Shown here in pieces: positions 1-4,742 of a stretch of DNA of 8,787 nt (positions are counted from its first letter, which is position 1; each line of letters begins with the position of its first letter). The translations under genes were made by a program, and so were the position numbers. This DNA comes from Erysipelotrichaceae bacterium. Lineage in GTDB: Bacteria; Bacillota_I; Bacilli_A; Erysipelotrichales; Coprobacillaceae. Under the pieces are notes generated by a model that did not search any database, was not told the origin of the DNA, and saw only the letters and a list, made by a program, of their open reading frames with translations. The stretch covers positions 1 to 8,787 of the forward strand of contig JAJQGQ010000225.1 in NCBI GenBank assembly GCA_021200395.1. The letters run 5' to 3'.

Positions 1-59
1 GTATTATATTATTTTTGATTGTTGCATTATTAGATGGTATTTTATTATCATTATTATAG
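1..59 (+). CDS. 3' end of a probable membrane protein (partial)
   Basis: The frame that starts at base 3 is open and ends at TAG 57-59. It encodes 18 residues that are almost all hydrophobic (IILFLIVALLDGILLSLL), as expected for the last membrane helix of an integral membrane protein. The stop codon overlaps the AGGAGG ribosome binding site (59-64) of the next gene, a typical operon junction. Only the tail is visible, so no family can be named. It could also be a chance open frame in AT-rich DNA, hence the modest confidence. Confidence 0.45.
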   Translation, partial: IILFLIVALLDGILLSLL

Positions 60-67
60 GAGGAAAA

Positions 68-829
68 ATGAAAGTTTATCAGTTTGGAAAACAAAATAAT
101 AAGGTTATTATGCTTATACCAGGTACTTGTTGTCGTTGGAAAAGAACTTTTGGAGAAGTTATACCATTATTAGAAAAAGATTATCATGTTTTGTGTGTTT
201 CTTTTAGTGGTTTTGATGAAAACGAAGATTCAACTTATATGAGTACATTAGATGAGATTAGTAAGATTGAACAATATATTCAAGAAAACTTTAATGGTAA
301 TATTGATTTAGCCTATGGCTGTTCATTAGGAGGAAGTCTTGTTGCACAATTGATTCAAAGAGAAAATATTCATATTGATAATGGTGTGATTGGTAGTTCT
401 GATATGGATCAAGCTAGTAAGTTTAGTGCAAAACTTCAATGTATGATAGTTGTACCATTTATATACAGTATATTCCAAAAAGGAGGCATACCTAAAGTCT
501 TCCAAAAGACAATTGATAAGCGTAATGATGCTTATATCAACAAGATGATGGGTATGTTCGGTATTGGTTCAAAAGATATGTTATTTGTATCTAAAAAAAG
601 TATTTATAATCAATTTTATACTGATTTGGTGACACCACTTAATGAAAATATTGATGTTAAAGATACTAACATTTATGTATTTTATGCTTTAAAGATGGGT
701 GAAGAATACTTAAAAAGATATCATCAATACTTTAAAAATCCTATTATTAAAGAATTTGACTTACAACATGAAGAATTATTAGTATGTTATCCTGATAAAT
801 GGTGTGAAGAAATTAAAAAGATTTTTTAA
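68..829 (+). CDS. alpha/beta hydrolase fold protein
   Basis: This is a 253-residue cytoplasmic protein without a signal peptide. An early strand followed by an oxyanion-type loop (LIPGTCCRW, residues 16-24) and a nucleophile elbow GCSLGG (84-89, Ser86) are the hallmarks of the alpha/beta hydrolase fold. A conserved-looking His234 in LQHEELLV near the C-terminus is the likely catalytic base. The acid residue is less clear; it should lie near the strand IYVFYALKMGEEY (202-214). The substrate is unknown; a small ester, thioester or peptide is possible. The start is well supported: AGGAGG (59-64) lies 3 bases before ATG. That site overlaps the stop codon of the preceding frame, so this is probably the last gene of an operon that begins outside the window. 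A terminator follows immediately. The hydrolase fold is clear; the exact reaction is not. Confidence 0.85.
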   Translation: MKVYQFGKQNNKVIMLIPGTCCRWKRTFGEVIPLLEKDYHVLCVSFSGFDENEDSTYMSTLDEISKIEQYIQENFNGNIDLAYGCSLGGSLVAQLIQRENIHIDNGVIGSSDMDQASKFSAKLQCMIVVPFIYSIFQKGGIPKVFQKTIDKRNDAYINKMMGMFGIGSKDMLFVSKKSIYNQFYTDLVTPLNENIDVKDTNIYVFYALKMGEEYLKRYHQYFKNPIIKEFDLQHEELLVCYPDKWCEEIKKIF

Positions 830-839
830 TTTCTTTTTT
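807..839 (+). terminator. intrinsic terminator overlapping the hydrolase stop codon
   Basis: A perfect 13-bp stem pairs AAGAAATTAAAAA (807-819) with TTTTTAATTTCTT (823-835) across a 3-base GAT loop, and further T residues (836-839) follow. The left arm encodes the last residues of the hydrolase, and TAA (827-829) lies in the right arm. The stem has only one G-C pair on each side, so its stability is moderate. Its position and the T tail still fit a Rho-independent terminator. Confidence 0.65.
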
Positions 840-853
840 ATTATATTGAACTT

Positions 854-862
854 TGTTATAAT
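854..862 (+). promoter_or_regulatory. extended -10 promoter for the GNAT gene
   Basis: TGTTATAAT (854-862) is a perfect extended -10 element (TG-N-TATAAT). A good -35 at the usual distance is lacking; that place (834-839) is occupied by the T tail of the upstream terminator. TTGAAC at 846-851 is too close to be its -35. The predicted start near 869 gives a leader of about 27 bases, with AAAGGTG (884-890) before ATG 896. Confidence 0.6.
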
Positions 863-895
863 GTCCATAGGAGATATTATAGCAAAGGTGAAAAA

Positions 896-1423
896 ATGAT
901 ATTAGAAACTGATAGACTGATACTACGTCCTTGGACAAAAGATGATGCTGAAAATTTATATAAATATGCTAAAGATCCTGATATTGGTCCTATAGCAGGT
1001 TGGTTACCACATAAAAGTGTTGAAGAAAGTTTAAATATTATTGAAAATGTATTTGGTAAAGAATGCTATGCTGTATGTTTGAAGGATAATAAACCAATTG
1101 GTAGTATTGAATTAAAGCTTAATGGACATACGGATATGACTGACAGAGATGATGAGTGTGAACTAGGTTATTGGATTGGCAAGCCTTATTGGGGAAATGG
1201 TTATATTCCTGAAGCTGTAAATGAAATAGTGCGTTACGCTTTTGAAAATCTCAATATGAATGTCATATGGTGCGGCCATTATGATGGTAATATAAAGTCA
1301 CAACGTGTAAAAGAAAAGTGTGGTTTTACTTATTATCGTACAACCAAGAATTTAGAAGTATTAGGTGAATTAAGAACAGGTCATACGTATATTCTTATAA
1401 AAGAGCAATGGAAAAATATATAA
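896..1423 (+). CDS. GNAT family N-acetyltransferase, RimJ/RimL type
   Basis: This 175-residue protein should transfer an acetyl group from acetyl-CoA to an amine. The N-terminus LETDRLILRPW (3-13) is typical of the RimJ/RimL-like subfamily (Acetyltransf_3), as is GPIAGWLPHKSVEES (31-45). The acetyl-CoA-binding motif A is ELGYWIGKPYWGNGYIPEAV (89-108), in which the WGNGY turn replaces the classical Q/R-x-x-G-x-G/A. The second conserved block is NIKSQRVKEKCGF (132-144). The length is normal for the family and there is no membrane segment. Some relatives acetylate ribosomal proteins and others act on small molecules or antibiotics; nothing here singles out a substrate. AAAGGTG (884-890) lies 5 bases before the ATG. 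The gene has its own promoter just upstream and is followed by a gene remnant and a terminator at 1579-1604, so it appears to be transcribed alone. Confidence 0.93.
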   Translation: MILETDRLILRPWTKDDAENLYKYAKDPDIGPIAGWLPHKSVEESLNIIENVFGKECYAVCLKDNKPIGSIELKLNGHTDMTDRDDECELGYWIGKPYWGNGYIPEAVNEIVRYAFENLNMNVIWCGHYDGNIKSQRVKEKCGFTYYRTTKNLEVLGELRTGHTYILIKEQWKNI

Positions 1424-1448
1424 TCTAAATTATATAAATAATATTCAA

Positions 1449-1580
1449 ATGAAAACACCGTTTAAAAATATTTATTTGATAAATTGTGTCCAAGAAGATA
1501 GTGTTAACTTATTAGGATATACTATTTGGAGATGTATTGATTGTGTATCTTTTACAACAGGTGAAGATTTAAGTAATTAA
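1449..1580 (+). pseudogene. remnant of the C-terminal part of a GH1 6-phospho-beta-glucosidase
   Basis: The frame from ATG 1449 to TAA 1578-1580 encodes 43 residues. Its second half (EDSVNLLGYTIWRCIDCVS then FTTGE) matches, from memory, the C-terminal signature of family GH1 6-phospho-beta-glucosidases of the BglA/AscB type, usually close to EDGV-D-LMGYT-W-GCIDLVS followed by T-G-E and KRYGFIYVD. The intact enzymes have about 470-480 residues and hydrolyse phosphorylated cellobiose-like sugars after PTS uptake. Here the catalytic regions, the glycine after the Trp (now Arg) and the final KRYGF block are all missing, and no ribosome binding site precedes the ATG. I therefore read it as a decayed fragment and not as a small gene. 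The strong terminator that begins at the stop codon may be what is left of the original gene's 3' end. A real 43-residue peptide is the alternative, but less likely. Confidence 0.65.
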
Positions 1581-1609
1581 AGATAGTGGGAAACCACTAT
1601 CTTTTGTTT
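1579..1609 (+). terminator. strong intrinsic terminator with GAAA tetraloop
   Basis: A perfect 11-bp stem pairs AAAGATAGTGG (1579-1589) with CCACTATCTTT (1594-1604). It is closed by a GAAA (GNRA-type) loop at 1590-1593 and followed by T-rich DNA (TTTTGTTT, 1602-1609). It is the best terminator in the window. It should end transcription from the acetyltransferase and isolate the next operon, whose -35 box begins at the last T residues. Confidence 0.9.
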
Positions 1610-1636
1610 GACGCATATATGTCAGTTAGCTATAAT
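1608..1636 (+). promoter_or_regulatory. near-consensus sigma-A promoter of the membrane protein operon
   Basis: TTGACG (1608-1613) and TATAAT (1631-1636) are separated by exactly 17 bases, so both boxes are at or one base from consensus. The predicted start, about 7 bases after the -10 box, falls near 1643, the first base of the AAGGAGGT ribosome binding site (1643-1650). The leader would be only about 13 bases long. No operator-like repeat is seen, so strong unregulated transcription is plausible. Confidence 0.85.
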
Positions 1637-1655
1637 TAACCCAAGGAGGTAACCT

Positions 1656-2147
1656 ATGCTTACTACTATTATTTTATCAATTATTTTAATGATTTCCATA
1701 TTTATTATGATATGGTCTGCAGTTGCTTTAATCCAGCAAAAGAAGTTCTTTTCTACTGCCCCCAAAGATATACAAGATACTATTATTGAAAGAAAAGAAA
1801 GATTTCGAGATGCTAGATTATTGGGCTATGTTATTGCACTCATTTGTATGATTGCTTTTATTGGATCTTTTATATATGGAGCATATGATGGAATAGTGCA
1901 TCATTATACATTAATGATGTTTTTTATAAGGTTTATAATTATGCTTTATTTATATAAAGCGTTTGATATAATCTTTTTAGACTGGTTTTTACTTACAAAA
2001 TCACATTTTTATCAACATTATTTTCCTGAAACCAAAGATTGTGAAGGTTTCCACCAATTTGGCTTTAATCGCAAGGAACAAATAAGAGAAATCATTATAT
2101 ATCCTTTTATTGCATTATTATTTGCATTAATATGTAGTTTAATATAG
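1656..2147 (+). CDS. four-helix integral membrane protein of unknown function
   Basis: This 163-residue protein has about four hydrophobic segments, near residues 3-26, 54-77, 84-110 and 143-163. Between the first two lies a charged stretch (IIERKERFRDARL, 43-55). A distinctive loop follows the third: DWFLLTKSHFYQHYFPETKDC (109-129), then GFHQFGFNRKEQ (131-142), rich in His and aromatic residues. The overall pattern, with a D-W pair at the end of a helix followed by a P-E-T/G-T loop, resembles conserved uncharacterised membrane proteins that I recall from Clostridia; I cannot name a domain. The start is secure: AAGGAGGT (1643-1650) lies 5 bases before ATG. It is the first gene of a three-gene operon, and its stop TAG (2145-2147) overlaps the ribosome binding site of the methyltransferase. 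No catalytic or transport motif is visible. Confidence 0.88.
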   Translation: MLTTIILSIILMISIFIMIWSAVALIQQKKFFSTAPKDIQDTIIERKERFRDARLLGYVIALICMIAFIGSFIYGAYDGIVHHYTLMMFFIRFIIMLYLYKAFDIIFLDWFLLTKSHFYQHYFPETKDCEGFHQFGFNRKEQIREIIIYPFIALLFALICSLI

Positions 2148-2160
2148 GAGGACAAGTATC

Positions 2161-2766
2161 ATGAATAGTAATAGAAATTTTTGGGAAAAAGTAGCTTTTA
2201 TTTATACAAGATTTATGCATAGAAATGATTCTACTTATAAAGATATTTGTTGTATTATTGATAATTATTTAGATGAAAGTATGAATGTTTTAGAAATAGC
2301 ATGTGGAACAGGTCAATTATCAAAACACTTATATAATAAAGTAAATCATTATATTGCTACAGATTTCTCACTTAATATGATACAACATGCTCAAAAAAAT
2401 AATCCACAAATAACATTTTCAATGGCTGATGCAACAAACTTACACTACAAAGATCAAACATTTGATGTTGTTATAATTGCTAATGCTTTACATATAATGC
2501 CTTATCCTGACAAAGCTTTAAAAGAAATATATCGTGTATTAAAACCCAATGGTTTGATCATTGCACCTACATTTGTATATGAACATAAACATTACATACA
2601 AATGTGGTTTTTAGAGAAAACAGGCTTTCATACTTACCATAAATGGAGTAGAATGGAATATAATCAATATATTTCATCGTTTGGTTTTAATGAAATTGAA
2701 AGTCACTTAATGAAAGGTTCACCATTAGATGAATGTGTTTATATTGGAAGAAAGGAGCTATTATAA
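2161..2766 (+). CDS. class I SAM-dependent methyltransferase (UbiE/Methyltransf_11 type)
   Basis: This 201-residue soluble protein should transfer a methyl group from S-adenosylmethionine. The SAM-binding glycine motif is VLEIACGTGQLS (43-54), followed by the acidic residue at the end of strand 2 in IATDFS (Asp68) and by ADATNL (89-94, Asp90), which usually contacts the adenine. The block HIMPYPDKALKEIYRVLKPN (111-130) is characteristic of the UbiE-like Methyltransf_11 group. The C-terminal part (140-201) is short and differs from true UbiE menaquinone methyltransferases, which are nearer 230-250 residues. A menaquinone role is therefore not supported and the acceptor is unknown. AGGAGG (2146-2151) lies 9 bases before ATG and overlaps the stop of the preceding membrane protein gene. 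The stop codon abuts the next start without a gap. The context suggests that all three proteins are made together. Confidence 0.92.
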   Translation: MNSNRNFWEKVAFIYTRFMHRNDSTYKDICCIIDNYLDESMNVLEIACGTGQLSKHLYNKVNHYIATDFSLNMIQHAQKNNPQITFSMADATNLHYKDQTFDVVIIANALHIMPYPDKALKEIYRVLKPNGLIIAPTFVYEHKHYIQMWFLEKTGFHTYHKWSRMEYNQYISSFGFNEIESHLMKGSPLDECVYIGRKELL

Positions 2767-3126
2767 ATGAGTACAGCAGAACAATATGGATTTTATGAAA
2801 GTGATTGGAGATTATTTAGAAAGAAATTACCAGATTGGCAAGAAGATTATATGGATAGACTTACTAAAGAGTATGTACAACTATTATCTAGCAAAGATAA
2901 ACATTCATATGAAAAATTCTGGGAACTAGACAAAAGAATTAAAGCGGATAAAAGAAAAACTGGCGTACTTGCTCGTGATATTAGTAGATCTAATATGTTT
3001 TGGCTAATTCTTGATTTGTTGCATGATGGTGCCATTGGTATGAGTGATTTAGATGATTTTAGTGATCTATTCAAAAACGAACTCAACGATCTTTTAGCAC
3101 CTTATAAATGGAAGCCAAAACCTTGA
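2767..3126 (+). CDS. small conserved charged protein of unknown function
   Basis: This is a 119-residue soluble, highly charged, mostly helical protein. Recognisable blocks are AEQYGFYESDWRLFRKKLPDW (residues 4-24), YVQLLSSKDKHSYEKFWELD (36-55), KRIKADKR (56-63) and SRSNMFWLILDLLHDGAI (73-90), followed by an acidic tail region DLDDFSDLF (94-102). I recall similar small proteins across Clostridia and Bacilli, sometimes mislabelled as multidrug transporters. This one has no membrane segment and cannot be a transporter. The function is unknown. ATG directly follows the methyltransferase stop (TAAATG), and AAAGGAG (2752-2758) inside the methyltransferase gene serves as its ribosome binding site, so translation is probably coupled. 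The opposite-strand frame at 2847-3086 is a shadow of this gene. The operon has no terminator of its own before the bidirectional hairpin at 3280-3299. Confidence 0.85.
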   Translation: MSTAEQYGFYESDWRLFRKKLPDWQEDYMDRLTKEYVQLLSSKDKHSYEKFWELDKRIKADKRKTGVLARDISRSNMFWLILDLLHDGAIGMSDLDDFSDLFKNELNDLLAPYKWKPKP

Positions 3127-3272
3127 TAAAATTATAATGATAATTATTTAATACTTTCTATTATTAACATCTCATGGAACCCCCCCTCTTGGTACTATCA
3201 AACAAATCTCTATAACCTTCAATAACTTTGAATATATAATAGTTTACACTAATGATATAAATAAAGCAGATT

Positions 3273-3299
3273 AAAAAAATTCCTAGCGAACACTAGGAA
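3273..3299 (-). terminator. intrinsic terminator of the nitroreductase gene, probably bidirectional
   Basis: The 7-bp stem pairs TTCCTAG (3280-3286) with CTAGGAA (3293-3299) around a 6-base loop. On the minus strand it is followed by seven U residues (A tract at 3273-3279), a classic terminator for the nitroreductase, whose stop codon lies 9 bases upstream. On the plus strand it is followed by CTTTTATT, so it may also end the three-gene operon that runs toward it. Confidence 0.85.
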
Positions 3300-3307
3300 C
3301 TTTTATT

Positions 3308-3838
3308 CTACCATTGATTAAAATGTACACGATTTTCTTCAAATCTATCTTCAGGATCCTTATTGCTTAATAACTCTCCATCAGGATAACCAAAAGATAT
3401 AATAGAATGAGGTATAATATCCTCAGGTAAATCAAACAATTCTCTTAAACCATTAACTCTATCCATTTGTGGATAGGTTCCTAACCAAACAGAACCAATA
3501 CCTAAATCAGTAGCTGCTAAAATCATATTCTCACATGCAATACTACAATCAATAATCCAATAATCCTTAGCTAATTTAAATGCTCTACTCAAATCACCAC
3601 AAACAAGTATTCCAACATTAGCCTCTTTTAATAATTGTGCAGGCTTTCCATTACAATCAGCCATCTTACTAAGCATATCCTTATCTCTAACAACAATAAA
3701 TGACCAATCCTTAGCGTTTGTACAACTAGGAGCAGTCATACCTGCTAATAAGATTTCATGTAACTGTTCATCCGTTATTGGTTGATCTGTATATTTTCTT
3801 ACACTTTTTCTATTTTTAATCGTTTCTAATGTATTCAT
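3308..3838 (-). CDS. nitroreductase family protein (FMN-dependent)
   Basis: This 176-residue flavoprotein should reduce nitro groups, quinones or similar acceptors with NAD(P)H. The N-terminal block NRKSVRKYTDQPI (9-21) carries the Arg/Lys/Ser residues that bind the FMN phosphate. APSCTNAKDWSFIVV (36-50) is the usual second flavin-contacting segment, and AATDLGIGSVWLGTYP (108-123) is the conserved late block. The length fits the short nitroreductase group of anaerobes. I chose ATG at 3838 and not the longer frame from 3856. GAGGA (3844-3848) sits 5 bases before the 3838 start. The predicted promoter (-35 at 3885-3890, -10 at 3862-3867) would start transcription near 3855, which leaves no room for a leader or ribosome site for the 3856 ATG. 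The gene is transcribed alone and ends in a strong terminator. The physiological substrate cannot be read from sequence. Confidence 0.93.
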   Translation of the reverse strand: MNTLETIKNRKSVRKYTDQPITDEQLHEILLAGMTAPSCTNAKDWSFIVVRDKDMLSKMADCNGKPAQLLKEANVGILVCGDLSRAFKLAKDYWIIDCSIACENMILAATDLGIGSVWLGTYPQMDRVNGLRELFDLPEDIIPHSIISFGYPDGELLSNKDPEDRFEENRVHFNQW

Positions 3839-3861
3839 ATATATCCTCGCTTTCATTATCT

Positions 3862-3890
3862 ATTATAACGCACTTTTTGCTTTTTAACAA
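3862..3890 (-). promoter_or_regulatory. promoter of the nitroreductase gene
   Basis: Read on the minus strand, TTGTTA (3890-3885) and TATAAT (3867-3862) are separated by 17 bases. The -10 box is perfect and the -35 box matches four of six positions. The predicted start is near 3855, giving a leader of about 17 bases before ATG 3838. This promoter lies back to back with that of the phospholipase-like gene. Confidence 0.7.
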
Positions 3891-3895
3891 AATAA

Positions 3896-3937
3896 TTACA
3901 TAAATAAGATTGATGTATGTTATAATATCATTATAAT
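3896..3937 (+). promoter_or_regulatory. one or two overlapping promoters of the phospholipase-transporter operon
   Basis: Two TATAAT boxes occur 11 bases apart. The first (3921-3926) has an extended TG (TGTTATAAT, 3918-3926) and a weak TTACAT (3896-3901) 19 bases upstream. The second (3932-3937) has TTGATG (3910-3915) 16 bases upstream. The second would start transcription near 3944, inside the GAGGGAGGT ribosome site (3942-3950); the first would give a longer leader. I cannot tell which is used. Confidence 0.65.
3920..3936. repeat. short inverted repeat over the -10 region, possible operator
   Basis: TTATAAT (3920-3926) and ATTATAA (3930-3936) form a perfect 7-bp inverted repeat with a 3-base spacer, covering the first -10 box and part of the second. 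A repressor could bind here, but AT-only palindromes arise easily in DNA of this composition and around TATAAT boxes. Confidence 0.3.
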
Positions 3938-3956
3938 TTTCGAGGGAGGTTTAAAA

Positions 3957-4742
3957 ATGCCAGCTGGTTATACACACTTAGATTTTGGTAAAAAAGTACT
4001 TTCTAAATTAAATCCTACTTTACAAAATCAAATAAATCCTTATATAGATTATTATAATATTGGTGTTCATGGACCTGATATTTTATTCTATCATAAGGTA
4101 TATGTAAAAACACGCGTCAATAAATTAGGTTCATCTATGCATTATGAAGAAGCTTATCCTTTCTTTTTAGAAGCTAAAGAGCTTATCAAAGAAAGTATTA
4201 ATCCTGATGCCGCTTTAGTTTATATTCTAGGGTTTATAACTCATTTTACTTTAGATAGTACATGTCACCCTTATGTTTATCAAATACAAAATGAATTAAA
4301 CAAAACACATAGCGAAATAGAATCAGAATTAGATAGAGAAATTATTGTGAGAGAAGGAAAAAATCCTTTAAGACAATCAATGACTGAACATTTACATCCT
4401 AGTAAAGAAGTCTATGAAGTTATTGCACCATTCTTTCATATAACAGAAAAAGAAATCAACGAAACATTACATTGGATGATATTTTATTTAGATTGTATAA
4501 GAGCACCAGGGAAAATAAAAAGAGGTTTTATATTCCTAGTTATGAAGATAGCTAGAATGTATGATAAGTATAGTGGATTATTCATTCGTTATCAAAAAGA
4601 TGCAACATTAACGAATGCTGTTAATAAATTGATTAATAAAGAAGAAAATGCTGTTGATTTAGCTGTTTCTTTAATTAATGAATTTATTGAGCATTTAGAT
4701 GATGATTATTTAAATGAAAGGTTTAAGAGGAATTATGAGTAA
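3957..4742 (+). CDS. zinc-dependent phospholipase C-like protein
   Basis: This 261-residue protein resembles the zinc-dependent phospholipase C/S1-P1 nuclease fold (PF00882). Putative zinc ligands appear in family order: His7 in the N-terminal MPAGYTHLDFG, Asp41 in HGPDILFY (38-45), His62 in MHYEE, His96 and Asp100 in GFITHFTLDSTCHPY (92-106), and His118 with Glu122 in THSEIESELDR (117-127). Secreted clostridial phospholipases of this fold have a signal peptide. This protein has none, so it should act inside the cell, like many uncharacterised Firmicute members that start with MPA-x-YTH. It may hydrolyse a phosphoester, but phospholipid as substrate is unproven. GAGGGAGGT (3942-3950) lies 6 bases before ATG. 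The last 8 bases overlap the start of the transporter gene, so the two are probably translationally coupled. The last 130 residues are helical and less conserved. Confidence 0.88.
   Translation: MPAGYTHLDFGKKVLSKLNPTLQNQINPYIDYYNIGVHGPDILFYHKVYVKTRVNKLGSSMHYEEAYPFFLEAKELIKESINPDAALVYILGFITHFTLDSTCHPYVYQIQNELNKTHSEIESELDREIIVREGKNPLRQSMTEHLHPSKEVYEVIAPFFHITEKEINETLHWMIFYLDCIRAPGKIKRGFIFLVMKIARMYDKYSGLFIRYQKDATLTNAVNKLINKEENAVDLAVSLINEFIEHLDDDYLNERFKRNYE

Noticed and set aside
846..862. TTGAAC plus TATAAT as a standard promoter
   Set aside because: The boxes are only 5 bases apart, far from the 16-18 needed. The extended -10 element explains the site better.
2161..2766. Assignment of the methyltransferase as UbiE/MenG of menaquinone synthesis
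   Set aside because: The protein is shorter than UbiE, its C-terminal part does not resemble it, and no quinone genes are nearby. Only the general family is supported.
2847..3086. 79-codon open frame on the minus strand
   Set aside because: It lies entirely inside the small conserved charged protein gene, has no ribosome site and shows the Ser/Leu-rich composition typical of an antisense shadow.
3130..3145. AT-only hairpin AATTAT-AATG-ATAATT after the small charged protein gene, as a possible terminator
   Set aside because: A six-pair stem without any G-C pair and without a T tract is too weak to support termination.
3165..3291. Minus-strand stop-free run of about 40 codons with a hydrophobic beginning and an end reading STKRGGSMRC
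   Set aside because: There is no ATG, GTG or TTG at its beginning, it starts inside the nitroreductase terminator, and no ribosome site precedes it. Not annotated as a gene.
4714..4734. Longer start for the UMF1 transporter
   Set aside because: It has no ribosome binding site and would add seven residues before the conserved N-terminus; ATG 4735 has AAGAGG just upstream.
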